From Brachybacterium sacelli (GTDB lineage Bacteria > Actinomycetota > Actinomycetes > Actinomycetales > Dermabacteraceae): a DNA stretch of 64,000 nt. The translations under genes and the position numbers were made by a program. Below are positions 46,801-55,545 of the stretch, piece by piece; position 1 is the first letter of the stretch; each line of letters starts with the position of its first letter. The notes below the pieces were generated by a model. That model saw only the letters and a program-made list of their open reading frames with translations, was not told the origin of the DNA and made no database searches. The stretch spans positions 372,001 through 436,000 of the forward strand of contig NZ_JAGIOD010000001.1 in the NCBI RefSeq assembly GCF_017876545.1. The letters are read 5' to 3'.

Positions 46801-47894
46801 TCGTCACCCGCGCGCCGGGCAAGCTCTTCATCGCCGGGGAGTACGCCGTCGTCGAGCCAGGGGAGCCTGCCGTGCTCATCACGGTCGACCGCTTCCTGAC
46901 GGTCCGCCTCACCCCCAGCGACGACGTCGGACGCGTCCATTCGCGCGAGTACGGACAGGCGCCGGTGGTGTGGACCCGCGCGGAGGGCCCCGAGCACCCC
47001 GTGAGCATCGTCCTGGAGCATCAGCCCTACGACTACGTGGTCAGCGCGATCACGCTGATGGAGCGGCTGCGCGACGAGCGGGGACTGCCCGCCCACTACT
47101 TCGACCTGCACATCGAGTCCGATCTCGACGACTCCTCGGGACGCAAGTTCGGCCTCGGCTCCTCCGCCGCCGTCACCGTCGCCGTGGTGCAGGCCCTCGA
47201 CCAGTTCTACGGGATGGGGCTGACCCGCACCGAGCGGTTCCGCCTCGCCCTGCTCTCGACCATCACGGTCGCCCCCAACGCCTCCGGCGGGGACGTGGCC
47301 GCCTCCACCTACGGCGGCTGGATCCGGTACACCGCACCCGACCGCGTCACCCTGCGCGAGAGCCTCGAGCGTCACGGCGTGACGAAGGCCCTCACCTCCC
47401 CCGGCTGGTCCCCGCACCGCGTGGACCGGCTGCCCGATCCGACCTCGCTGGAGCTGCTGGTCGGTTGGACCGGATCGCCCGCCTCCACCGAGCGCCTGGT
47501 CGGCGGCGTGCGACCGCCCAGCGGGCGCACGGCCAGCCCCTACGAGAGCTTCGTCGACGAGAGCCGCGAGTGCGTCGACGCCCTGGTCGAGAGCCTTCTG
47601 GCCGACGACGGCCCCCGCGCCCTCGAGGTCATCGGACGGGCCCGCCGCCTGCTCCAGCGCCTCGGCGAGACCAGCGGGATCCACATCGAGACCGACGAAC
47701 TGCGTCTGCTGTGCGATCTGGCCGAGCAGCACGGCACCGCCGCCAAGCCCTCCGGCGCCGGCGGCGGGGACTGCGGCATCGTCCTGGCCCCCACCGACGC
47801 CCCGCTGGAGACGCTGCTGTCGGCGTGGGAGACCCACGACATCCGGCGCCTGGACATGTCGGTGCAGCGGCCGGAGGAGAACGGCGATGACTGA
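46797..47894 (+). CDS. Phosphomevalonate kinase
   Basis: 365 residues; GHMP kinase. RAPGKLFIAGEYAVVEPGEPAVL at the start, KFGLGSSAAVTVAVVQAL phosphate loop near residue 117, NASGGDVAASTYGGWIRY, and PSGAGGGDCGIVL near the C-terminus. These are the features of bacterial MvaK2-type enzymes. Translationally coupled at both ends. Confidence 0.95.
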   Translation: MIVTRAPGKLFIAGEYAVVEPGEPAVLITVDRFLTVRLTPSDDVGRVHSREYGQAPVVWTRAEGPEHPVSIVLEHQPYDYVVSAITLMERLRDERGLPAHYFDLHIESDLDDSSGRKFGLGSSAAVTVAVVQALDQFYGMGLTRTERFRLALLSTITVAPNASGGDVAASTYGGWIRYTAPDRVTLRESLERHGVTKALTSPGWSPHRVDRLPDPTSLELLVGWTGSPASTERLVGGVRPPSGRTASPYESFVDESRECVDALVESLLADDGPRALEVIGRARRLLQRLGETSGIHIETDELRLLCDLAEQHGTAAKPSGAGGGDCGIVLAPTDAPLETLLSAWETHDIRRLDMSVQRPEENGDD

Positions 47895-49026
47895 GTCCGC
47901 GAGCCCCAGCGGGCGCCGCAAGGACGATCATCTGCGCCTGGCCCACGATCAGCAGACCGCCCCCGTGGCCCGCACCGACTTCGATGACGTCCAGATCCTC
48001 CACCACGCGCTGGACGGCCTCGACGCCGATCGGGTGCGCCTGGACGTGGAGGTCCTGGAGTGGACCTGGCGCGCACCGGTCTACATCAACGGCATGACCG
48101 GCGGCACCGACCGCACCGCGCGCGTCAACCGCGCCCTGGCGATCGCCGCCCGCGAGACCGGCATCCCGATGGCCTCGGGCTCGGTGGGGATCGCGCTCGA
48201 CGACCCGTCCACCGCACCCGGCTTCCGGGTGATCCGCGAGGAGAACCCCGACGGCTTCGTGATGGCCAACCTCGGCATCGGGCGCAGCGCCGAGGAGGCC
48301 CGCCGCGCCGTGGGCCTGCTCGAGGCCGACGCCCTCCAGGTCCACCTCAACGCCGTCCAGGAGACCGTGATGCCCGAGGGCACGCGCGACTTCTCCAGCT
48401 GGCCCCGGGCACTGGAGGCCGTGGTCGCCGCTGCCCCCGTCCCGGTGCTGGTCAAGGAGGTCGGCTTCGGACTCAGCCGCCGCACCCTGACCCGACTGCA
48501 CGACATGGGCGTGCAGCTCGCCGACGTCAGCGGAGTCGGCGGCACCGACTTCGCGCGCATCGAGGACGCGCGCCGTCCCGGAGAGGACTACTCCTTCCTG
48601 GCGGGGCACGGCCAGTCGGCCGTGTGCAGCCTGCTGGACGCCCCGGACCCCTCCCCGACGCTGCTGGCCTCCGGCGGTGTGCGCACCCCGCTCGACGTGG
48701 TCAAGGCGCTCGCCCTCGGCGCGCGGGCCGCCGGCGTCGCCGGGGCCTTCCTGAAGCCTGCCTACTCGGGCGACGCCGAGGAGGCCACCGCCGTGATCCG
48801 CGGATGGCTGTCGCAGCTGACGGAGCTGCTGGCCCTGTTCGGTGCCGACGATCCCGCCGCCCTCACCCGCACCGACCTGCTGCTGCGCGGACGGGTGCGG
48901 GAGTTCTGTGAGCTCACCGGCCTCGACGCCGCCGGCTACGCCCGCCGTGATCGCCCGGACACCGAGCCGGTCACCGACCCGACCACCCAGGCGGCCCCGC
49001 CGTCGCGACCCAGGACCAGGACATGA
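47887..49026 (+). CDS. fni: Type 2 isopentenyl-diphosphate isomerase (FMN)
   Basis: 379 residues; isomerises IPP to DMAPP using reduced FMN. Visible: RKDDHLRLA, FDDVQILHHALDGLD, INGMTGGTDRTARVNRALA, HLNAVQETVMPEG, VKEVGFGLSR, SGVGGTDFARIE and ASGGVRTPLDVVKALALGA. Unrelated to the type 1 enzyme. Overlaps the preceding gene by 8 bp. The last 30 residues are Pro/Thr-rich. Confidence 0.96.
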   Translation: MTESASPSGRRKDDHLRLAHDQQTAPVARTDFDDVQILHHALDGLDADRVRLDVEVLEWTWRAPVYINGMTGGTDRTARVNRALAIAARETGIPMASGSVGIALDDPSTAPGFRVIREENPDGFVMANLGIGRSAEEARRAVGLLEADALQVHLNAVQETVMPEGTRDFSSWPRALEAVVAAAPVPVLVKEVGFGLSRRTLTRLHDMGVQLADVSGVGGTDFARIEDARRPGEDYSFLAGHGQSAVCSLLDAPDPSPTLLASGGVRTPLDVVKALALGARAAGVAGAFLKPAYSGDAEEATAVIRGWLSQLTELLALFGADDPAALTRTDLLLRGRVREFCELTGLDAAGYARRDRPDTEPVTDPTTQAAPPSRPRTRT

Positions 49027-50084
49027 GCGAACGCACCGCTTCCTACGACACCCCGGTGCCCACCCGCTGGGTCGGCCCGATACGCCTCAGCGGCAACGCC
49101 GCCAGCGGCGAGATCGACGTACCGCTGGCGACCTACGAGAGCCCGCTGTGGCCCTCCGTGGGGCGCGGCGCCAAGGTCTCCCGTCTCGTCGAGGGTGGCA
49201 TCAGCGCCACCCTGATCGATGCCCGCATGGCGCGCTCCAGCCTGTTCGTCGCCCCCGACGCCGCCGTCGCGCACTCCGCCGACCAGGTCCTGCACGAGCG
49301 CCAGGAGCAGCTGAGCGCGACCGTCGAGGCCACCAGCCGCTTCGCCCGCCTGCTGGACCTGCACACCGAGATCGTCGGCAACCTGCTGTTCGTGCGCTTC
49401 GCGCTGTCCACTGGGGATGCCTCCGGGCACAACATGGTCACCAAGGCCGCCGAGGCCCTCATGGAGACCATCCTGTCCTGGGACCTGGGGCTCGAGTACG
49501 GGTCGATCTCCGGCAATTACTGCACCGACAAGAAGCCCAGCGCCGTCAATGGCGACCTGGGACGGGGCCGCCGCGTCGTCGCCGACATCCTGATCCCGCA
49601 CGAGGTGGTCGCAAAGACCCTGCGCACCACCGCGAAGCAGGTCGTCGACCTGGTGGTGCGCAAGAACCTCGTCGGCGGAACCGTCGCCGGGTCGCTGCGC
49701 TCGGCCAATGCGCACTACGCGAACATGCTGCTGGCGATGTACCTCGCCACCGGCCAGGACGCGGCGAACATCGTCGAGGGCTCCCAGGGCATCACCTTCG
49801 CCGAGGAGCGTGAGGAGGGGTTGTACTTCTCCTGCTCGCTGCCGCACCTGATCGTCGGCACCGTGGGCAACGGCAAGAACCTCCCGGCCGTCGAGGAGGC
49901 GCTGCGGCGACTGGGGTGCCGCGAGGAGCGCGCCGACGGGGAGAACGCGAACCGGCTGGCGGCGATCATCGCAGCGACCGTGCTGTGCGGCGAGCTGTCG
50001 CTGCTGGCGGCGCAGACCAATCCAGGAGAGCTGATGGCGGCGCACGTCGCCATGGAACGACGAACCGCAAAGGGTGACGCATGA
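49023..50084 (+). CDS. mvaA: HMG-CoA reductase, class I-like
   Basis: 353 residues; reduces HMG-CoA to mevalonate. SGNYCTDKKPSAVNG and GTVGNGKNLP are class I signatures, with the Glu in PLATYESPLWPSV (about 39), Lys170, Asp in GDASGHNMVT (about 132) and a late His in MAAHVAMERR as the likely catalytic set. Soluble: no membrane domain. The presence of a class I rather than class II enzyme matches the mevalonate cluster type known in Streptomyces. Confidence 0.95.
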   Translation: MSERTASYDTPVPTRWVGPIRLSGNAASGEIDVPLATYESPLWPSVGRGAKVSRLVEGGISATLIDARMARSSLFVAPDAAVAHSADQVLHERQEQLSATVEATSRFARLLDLHTEIVGNLLFVRFALSTGDASGHNMVTKAAEALMETILSWDLGLEYGSISGNYCTDKKPSAVNGDLGRGRRVVADILIPHEVVAKTLRTTAKQVVDLVVRKNLVGGTVAGSLRSANAHYANMLLAMYLATGQDAANIVEGSQGITFAEEREEGLYFSCSLPHLIVGTVGNGKNLPAVEEALRRLGCREERADGENANRLAAIIAATVLCGELSLLAAQTNPGELMAAHVAMERRTAKGDA

Positions 50085-51238
50085 CGTCGATCGGTATCCA
50101 TGACCTCACGGTCTCGACGGCGCACCACGTCATCGACCTCGCCGAGCTCGCCGAGGCAGGCGGCGTCGACCCCGCGAAGTTCCGCGTCGGACTGGGGCAG
50201 GACCGCATGAGCGTCCCGGCCGCCGACGAGGACATCGTGACCATGGGGGCTGCCGCCGCGCTGCCCCTGCTCGAGCGCCACGGCACCGAGGGGATCCGCA
50301 CGGTCCTGTTCGCCACCGAGTCGGGTGTGGACCAGTCGAAGTCGGCGGGGCTGTTCGTCCACGAGCTGCTGGGCCTGCCCCGCACCATGCGCGTGGTCGA
50401 GTTCAAGCAGGCCTGCTATGCGGCCACCGCGGCGCTGCAGTCCGCCCTCGGCATCGTCGCGCGGAACCCCGGAGAGCGCGTGCTGGTCATCGCCAGCGAC
50501 GTGGCCCGCTACGAGCTCGACTCCCCCGGGGAACCCACCCAGGGCGCCGGCGCGGTGGCGATGCTGGTCACCGCAGATCCTGCGCTGCTGGCGATCGAGC
50601 CGGTCTCCGGCGTGGCCGCGCGGGACGTCGACGACTTCTGGCGCCCCAACGACTCCACCACCGCCGTCGTCGACGGGCGGCTGTCGCTGACCGCCTACCT
50701 CGGTGCGCTGACCACGGCGTGGGACGACTTCGCCGCCCGCGGCGGTGTGGAGGTCGCGGAGATCGACCGCTTCTGCTTCCATCAGCCGTTCACGAAGATG
50801 GCCCGCAAGGCGCTCAAGGGACTGGCCCAGCACACCGGGGCGGACCTCAAGGACAGCCTGCAGGAGGAGACCTTCCCCTACAACCGCGAGCTCGGCAACA
50901 CCTACACCGCTTCCCTGTACTCGGGGCTCGCCTCGCTGCTGGACCACGACGACACCCTGGCGGGCAAGCGCATCGGCCTGTTCAGCTACGGCTCCGGGGC
51001 GGTCGGGGAGTTCTTCACCGGCATCGTCCAGCCGGGCTATCAGTCGCTGCGGCGGCGTGACGCGGTCGAGGCGGAGCTGGACGGCCGCGTCCCACTGACC
51101 CTGGCGGAGTACCGCGAGCTGCATTCGGCCGAACATCCCAGCGACACCGACTGGGAGACGCCCCGCGTGACGCAGGGCCCGTTCCGGTTCACCGGCATCC
51201 GCCGGCAGGCCCGGCAGTACGAGGTCAGGCAGGCCTGA
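50081..51238 (+). CDS. mvaS: HMG-CoA synthase
   Basis: 385 residues; thiolase fold enzyme condensing acetyl-CoA with acetoacetyl-CoA. Catalytic Glu80 (ATESGVD), Cys112 (FKQACYAATAAL) and His234 (FCFHQPF) are all present, plus FSYGSGAVGEFF. Last gene of the operon, overlapping the reductase by 4 bp. No acetoacetyl-CoA thiolase or prenyl transferase follows, so those come from elsewhere. Confidence 0.96.
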   Translation: MTSIGIHDLTVSTAHHVIDLAELAEAGGVDPAKFRVGLGQDRMSVPAADEDIVTMGAAAALPLLERHGTEGIRTVLFATESGVDQSKSAGLFVHELLGLPRTMRVVEFKQACYAATAALQSALGIVARNPGERVLVIASDVARYELDSPGEPTQGAGAVAMLVTADPALLAIEPVSGVAARDVDDFWRPNDSTTAVVDGRLSLTAYLGALTTAWDDFAARGGVEVAEIDRFCFHQPFTKMARKALKGLAQHTGADLKDSLQEETFPYNRELGNTYTASLYSGLASLLDHDDTLAGKRIGLFSYGSGAVGEFFTGIVQPGYQSLRRRDAVEAELDGRVPLTLAEYRELHSAEHPSDTDWETPRVTQGPFRFTGIRRQARQYEVRQA

Positions 51239-51394
51239 GCCTCTGCTCCCGCAGCACGCCCCTCGCCGCGGAGAGTTGCTGTCGGCTCCTGAGTGGTCCA
51301 CGTCCACCAGTGGGAGCGAGCGGTGCAGGACTCCGCGGTGGCCCCGGAGGAGCCGGGCGCCCCCGATGCCGGCGGCGATCCCGCACGAGCGCGC

Positions 51395-52390
51395 TCAGCC
51401 CGTCGTCGACTCCCGCTCGATGAGGGTCGGCGTGAAGCTCACGTGTCGAGGCGCGGCATCACGGCGGGCGATCTCCTCCTCGAGCAGGGCGAGCGCGGTG
51501 CGGCCCATCAGGTCGGCGGGCTGCGCCACCGAGGTCAACGGCACCACGGTGGAACGGGCGAAGGCGATGTCGTCGTAGCCCACGAGCGCGATCTCCTCGG
51601 GCACCGCGATCTGGTGGCGGAAGGCGAAGGCCTGCAGCACCCCGACGGCGAGCAGGTCGTTCACGCAGAACACGGCGTCGGGCCGCTCGGCGCGCGTTCG
51701 CGCCACCACGGCCTCACCGGCGGTGCGCCCGGCCAGCACGGTGAGGTCCTCGGCCTCGAGCACCTCGATCTCGACGCCGACGCCGGCCGCGGCCCGACGG
51801 GCCCCGTGCAGGCGGTCGGCGACCTGCCGCAGGTCCTGACGGGCCGCGACCACCCCGAGGCGGCGTCGGCCCTGGGCGGCGAGGTGCCGCACCGCGATCT
51901 CGCCGCCCGCGATGTCGTCGACGCTCACGGAGGAGCCACCGGTGGCGTCCCGGGCGCTCTCGGCGAGCACGACGGGGGTGCCGCGGCGGCGGATGCCCTC
52001 GACGAGGTCGTCGGTGCCGCCGGCGGAGGCCAGCAGGATGCCCCGCACCCGCTGCTCCTCGAACAGGGAGAGGTAGAGGCGTTCGCGCTGCTCCCGGTTG
52101 CCGGTGCTGCCCGCGATGACCGCGAGCGAGGAGGCCTCCGCCGCCGCCTCGATGCCGCCGACGAGCTGGGCGTAGAACGGGTTCCCGGAGTCCAGGACGA
52201 TCGCGCCGACGGTGCGGGAATGGCCGAGCTTGAGCTGGCGGGCGGCATCGTTGCGCACGTAGCCGAGCTCGGCGATCGCCGCCTCGACCCGCACCCGGCG
52301 GTCGCCGGAGACGATGTCCGGGCGGTTCAGGACGTTGGAGACCGTGCCCACCGAGACGTTCGCCTGCCGCGCGACGTCCTTCATGCTCAC
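51395..52390 (-). CDS. LacI-family regulator, candidate rhamnose repressor
   Basis: 331 residues from GTG 52390 (GGAG 8 bases upstream); ATG 52384 and a longer form from 52477 are alternatives. HTH MKDVARQANVSVGTVSNVLNRPDIV, hinge AARQLKLG, core GNPFYAQLVGGIEAAAE, CVNDLLAVGVLQAF, LVGYDDIAFAR. It is the only LacI gene beside rhamnose-operator genes: the sugar-binding lipoprotein 99 bp upstream on the same strand has that operator. Assigning it to the TTGAGTCGTTTCAA sites is inference. Confidence 0.85.
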   Translation of the reverse strand: MSMKDVARQANVSVGTVSNVLNRPDIVSGDRRVRVEAAIAELGYVRNDAARQLKLGHSRTVGAIVLDSGNPFYAQLVGGIEAAAEASSLAVIAGSTGNREQRERLYLSLFEEQRVRGILLASAGGTDDLVEGIRRRGTPVVLAESARDATGGSSVSVDDIAGGEIAVRHLAAQGRRRLGVVAARQDLRQVADRLHGARRAAAGVGVEIEVLEAEDLTVLAGRTAGEAVVARTRAERPDAVFCVNDLLAVGVLQAFAFRHQIAVPEEIALVGYDDIAFARSTVVPLTSVAQPADLMGRTALALLEEEIARRDAAPRHVSFTPTLIERESTTG

Positions 52391-52489
52391 CAGCCGGGCT
52401 CCGCCCACTCCCCCACGCTCCTCGGATCGAACCCTCCGCCCCGAGGACGCGCCCCGGGACCATGCTGACTGGACCATATCGCGCAGGGC

Positions 52490-53782
52490 TCAGCCGAGCA
52501 GACCCGGTGCCTTCTCGATCACGGACGCGCTCGCGGCTGCGGGATCCATGCGCCCGAACAGGACGTCCTCCACATGGCGGGCCAGGGCATCGTCCACGGC
52601 GCCGCCGCCGGGCGGGGTGATCGGCGGCGGGTCGCCCAGCTCGCCCGCGATCGCCTCGATGAAGTCCACGGCCTTGAGATCGGAGTCGGTGAGCTCGGGG
52701 ACGATGGCCTCGCGCACGTCGAGGTTCGCGGGCACGCCGCGCTCGGCGAGCAGGATCATCCCCGCCTCGGGGCTGTTGACGAGCCAGTCGACGAAGGCCA
52801 CCGCCTCCTCCTGGCGCGGAGAGGTCGCGGCGACCGAGAAGTACATCGAGGCCTTGTACCAGAGCTCCGCATCGGCAGCGCTGCCCGTCATCGAGGGCAT
52901 CCGCAGCACCACGGACGCACCGCCGAGCGAGGCGTCCAAGGTGACGACCTGGTTGGACCACTGGGACTGCAGGCCGCACCGGCCGACGGCGAACAGCGAC
53001 TGGTCGAGGGACTGACCGGTCTCCTCGACCGCGACCGCGGTGGGCGGCGCGGCGCCGCTGTCCTGCAGCAGCAGCGCGAACTCCATCCACTGCTGGAGCT
53101 GCTCGGCGGAGTACCCGACCCCGTCGGTGCCGAACCGCTCGGCGCCGAGCTGACGCAGGAAAACCGTCAGCGGCGGACCCCCGCCGGTGCCGAACTGCTG
53201 GACCCCGTAGGTGCCCTCCGGGGTGCTCTGCGAGAGCCTGGTGGCGATGTCGACCAGGTCCTCCCAGGTCCAGGTGGTGTCGTCGGGCAGGTCGACCCCC
53301 GCCGTCTCGAAGACCTCGGGGTTGGCGAGGAGGACGGGGGCGTTGATCCCGGCGTTGAGGGCGAACAGGCCGTCCTCGACCCGACCGGCGTCCAGCGCCG
53401 CCTGCTCGAAGGCGGAGGTGTCGACCTCGGAGGTCGCCAGGTCCAGGAGGATCTCCCGGCTGGCGTACTCGGCGAGGTACCCCTCGTCCATCTGGATCAC
53501 GTCGGGGGCCTCGCCGCCGGCCACCTGGGTGGCGAGCTTGTCCCAGTAGCCGCTCCAGTCCCCGGGCTCCGCGGAGATGGTGAGATCGGGGGCGACCTCC
53601 TGGTACGCCTCCAGAGCCGCTCGCGTGAGCTTGTCGCGCTCGGGGTTCCCCCACCAGGCGAACCGCATCGAGTCCGGGTCCCCGCCCCCGGCGCCGCCCG
53701 GGGAGTTCGGCCCGCAGGCGGCCAGGGACGTCAGGGCGGCGAGGGCCGCCGGCAGGGCGAGCGCTGTGCGACGGGTGGGCAT
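52490..53782 (-). CDS. Sugar ABC substrate-binding lipoprotein without permeases
   Basis: 430 residues from ATG 53782 (GAAGGAG upstream). Lipoprotein signal RRTALALPAALAALTSLAAC. CUT1 solute-binding fold with WSGYWDKLATQVAGGEAPDVIQMDEGYLAEYAS, closely paralleled in the protein at 58260. No permease follows: the next gene is the LacI regulator. It may supply substrates to permeases encoded elsewhere, perhaps those at 32178-34047, which share its operator. Confidence 0.9.
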   Translation of the reverse strand: MPTRRTALALPAALAALTSLAACGPNSPGGAGGGDPDSMRFAWWGNPERDKLTRAALEAYQEVAPDLTISAEPGDWSGYWDKLATQVAGGEAPDVIQMDEGYLAEYASREILLDLATSEVDTSAFEQAALDAGRVEDGLFALNAGINAPVLLANPEVFETAGVDLPDDTTWTWEDLVDIATRLSQSTPEGTYGVQQFGTGGGPPLTVFLRQLGAERFGTDGVGYSAEQLQQWMEFALLLQDSGAAPPTAVAVEETGQSLDQSLFAVGRCGLQSQWSNQVVTLDASLGGASVVLRMPSMTGSAADAELWYKASMYFSVAATSPRQEEAVAFVDWLVNSPEAGMILLAERGVPANLDVREAIVPELTDSDLKAVDFIEAIAGELGDPPPITPPGGGAVDDALARHVEDVLFGRMDPAAASASVIEKAPGLLG

Positions 53783-53850
53783 CGGCCGATCTCCTTCGAT
53801 CGTGGGTTCCCGCATCGCGGGCTGGCGAGCCTCGACCCGGGGGTGCCGAG

Positions 53851-53880
53851 AGTGTAGGCAGGGTTCTTGAAACGTGTAAA
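53851..53880 (-). promoter_or_regulatory. SBP promoter with rhamnose-operator variant
   Basis: Minus-strand -35 TTTACA (53875-53880), 18-bp spacer, -10 TACACT (53851-53856). The + strand reading TTGAAACGTGTAAA (53867-53880) keeps the TTGAAACG half of the regulon site inside the spacer and -35. Confidence 0.65.
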
Positions 53881-53967
53881 GGCTTTCCCGTCCGACGGAG
53901 CACACGCTCGAGACCCCACTGCAGCGATTGCACCGATGGTGGGGCACGGAGCGACATCATTCGGTTC

Positions 53968-53979
53968 GCAAGCGCTTTC
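53968..53979. promoter_or_regulatory. AAGCGCTT dyad between divergent rhamnose genes
   Basis: GCAAGCGCTTTC contains an 8-bp perfect palindrome and resembles generic LacI/CcpA-type sites. It lies midway between the divergent SBP and MFS promoters in a 374-bp region with no gene. Possibly the site of a second LacI regulator. Confidence 0.4.
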
Positions 53980-54037
53980 CGTGCGAACTGGCCGCCGAAC
54001 TGGGGGTCGAGCCCCGGAGGCGATCTCGGCACCCGGG

Positions 54038-54093
54038 TTGTGAGTCGTTTCAAGAGTCGCTACGCTGGCGCCGGCCCCGTTGAGTCGTTTCAG
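54038..54093 (+). promoter_or_regulatory. MFS/rhamnosidase promoter with two rhamnose operators
   Basis: -35 TTGTGA (54038-54043), 17-bp spacer, -10 TACGCT (54061-54066). Operator one, GTGAGTCGTTTCAA (54040-54053), fills the -35 and spacer; operator two, TTGAGTCGTTTCAG (54080-54093), lies just after the predicted start near 54073. The two are exactly 40 bp apart, about four helical turns, on the same face. Confidence 0.78.
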
Positions 54094-54156
54094 CAAGTGC
54101 GCGGATCTCAGGAGCTCCGCGCCACGGAGGCCGACCTCGGTTCGAAGGAGAACAGT

Positions 54157-55542
54157 GTGCGACCACGAACAGCCCACAAGGCGCCGCCCAGTCCGTGGTG
54201 GGTGGCGATCGTCTGCGGCATGGCCTCCTACATCGATGCCGCGGCGATCGTCAGCTCCGGGACGGCTCTCGTCCTCTATCAGCAGACCCTCGGAGTGACC
54301 GGCGGGCAGATCGGCATCCTCTCCGCCGCCCTGACGCTGAGCATCGCCATCGGGGCGCTCACCGGAGGCCGGCTCGGTGACCGCTTCGGCCGCCGGAAGG
54401 TCTTCATCGTCACGATGGCGATGGTCGTCATCGGCTGCATGCTCCTGGTGCTGGCCCCCGGCTTCGCGGGGCTCTTCGCAGGGACCGTCCTCCTCGGCCT
54501 CGGCAGCGGTGCCGACCTTCCCGTCTCCCTCTCGACGATCTCCGAGGCGGCGAGCAGCACCAACCGCGGCAAGCTGCTGGGCTTCTCGCAGATCTTCTGG
54601 TTCGGCGGCATCCTCGCGACCAACGCGCTGTCGGCGATCATCGGGGGCCTGGGCCAGCTCGGCGGTCAGATCCTGTTCGGGCACGTCGGCATCGTCGCCC
54701 TGGCCGTGCTCGTCCTGCGAGTGACCATCCCGGAGTCCACCACCTGGTCCGAGGCGCATACGGAGCGTGCCTCCGGGGTCGACACGGTGCGCGCGCAACG
54801 CACCGGGATCAAGGACGTCCTCGGGAAGAAGATCTTCCTGATCCCCTTCCTCGCCCTGCTGGTCTTCTACACCCTGACCAATATCGGCGCGAACACCGGC
54901 GGACAGTTCGGGACCTACATCGCCGTCAACGTGGTCGGTCTCTCGGTCCAGGTCAACTCGCTCATCGGGATCTTCGGCATGCCGCTGGGCATGCTGTGGG
55001 GACTGTGGTTCATGCGCATCGTCGATGGCCGCCTGCGCATGCACTACTTCGTGTTCGGGGCGATCTGCCTGGTGGTCTCCTACCTCCTGCCCGTGCTCCT
55101 CGGCTTCTCCATCCCCGTCTGGCTGGCGATGCAGGTGCTCAACGGCCTGGGCGGCGCCTTCGCCTTCGAGGCCATCATGAAGGTCTGGAGCCAGGAGTCG
55201 TTCCCGACGCTGCTGCGCTCGTCCGTGCAGGGCAGCATCATCGCCGTCGCCCGGGTCGTCGCCGCCGGCGTCGCCCTGGTGACCCCGGCCCTCGCAACCA
55301 CACCGAAGCTGCTCTACGGCTCCCTCACCGCCGTCGTGCTCATCGGCGTCACCGCAGGCTGGCTCGGGTTCCGCAACTCCCGATTCAGCACCTTCGACAT
55401 CGAGGAGAAGAACCTGGCCGACGCCCAGGCCGCGCTGTCGGGCGGCGGACTCCGCGCCGACAGCACCTGGACCACGCAGGAACCACCCGTCACACCGCCC
55501 ATGTCCGCTCCCAGCACCCAGTACGCCCCGACCGAGAGGTGA
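54157..55542 (+). CDS. MFS transporter, probable rhamnoside porter
   Basis: 461 residues from GTG 54157 (GAAGGAG 6 bases upstream); upstream in-frame starts would lie inside the operators. Twelve helices, motif A GGRLGDRFGRRKV near residue 75, and LGLGSGADLPVSLSTISE. Similar in layout to the MFS at 37451. It is 3 bp before the alpha-L-rhamnosidase, so the pair likely imports and cleaves rhamnosides. The C-terminal tail is Pro/Thr-rich. Confidence 0.87.
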   Translation: MRPRTAHKAPPSPWWVAIVCGMASYIDAAAIVSSGTALVLYQQTLGVTGGQIGILSAALTLSIAIGALTGGRLGDRFGRRKVFIVTMAMVVIGCMLLVLAPGFAGLFAGTVLLGLGSGADLPVSLSTISEAASSTNRGKLLGFSQIFWFGGILATNALSAIIGGLGQLGGQILFGHVGIVALAVLVLRVTIPESTTWSEAHTERASGVDTVRAQRTGIKDVLGKKIFLIPFLALLVFYTLTNIGANTGGQFGTYIAVNVVGLSVQVNSLIGIFGMPLGMLWGLWFMRIVDGRLRMHYFVFGAICLVVSYLLPVLLGFSIPVWLAMQVLNGLGGAFAFEAIMKVWSQESFPTLLRSSVQGSIIAVARVVAAGVALVTPALATTPKLLYGSLTAVVLIGVTAGWLGFRNSRFSTFDIEEKNLADAQAALSGGGLRADSTWTTQEPPVTPPMSAPSTQYAPTER

Positions 55543-55545
55543 GCC

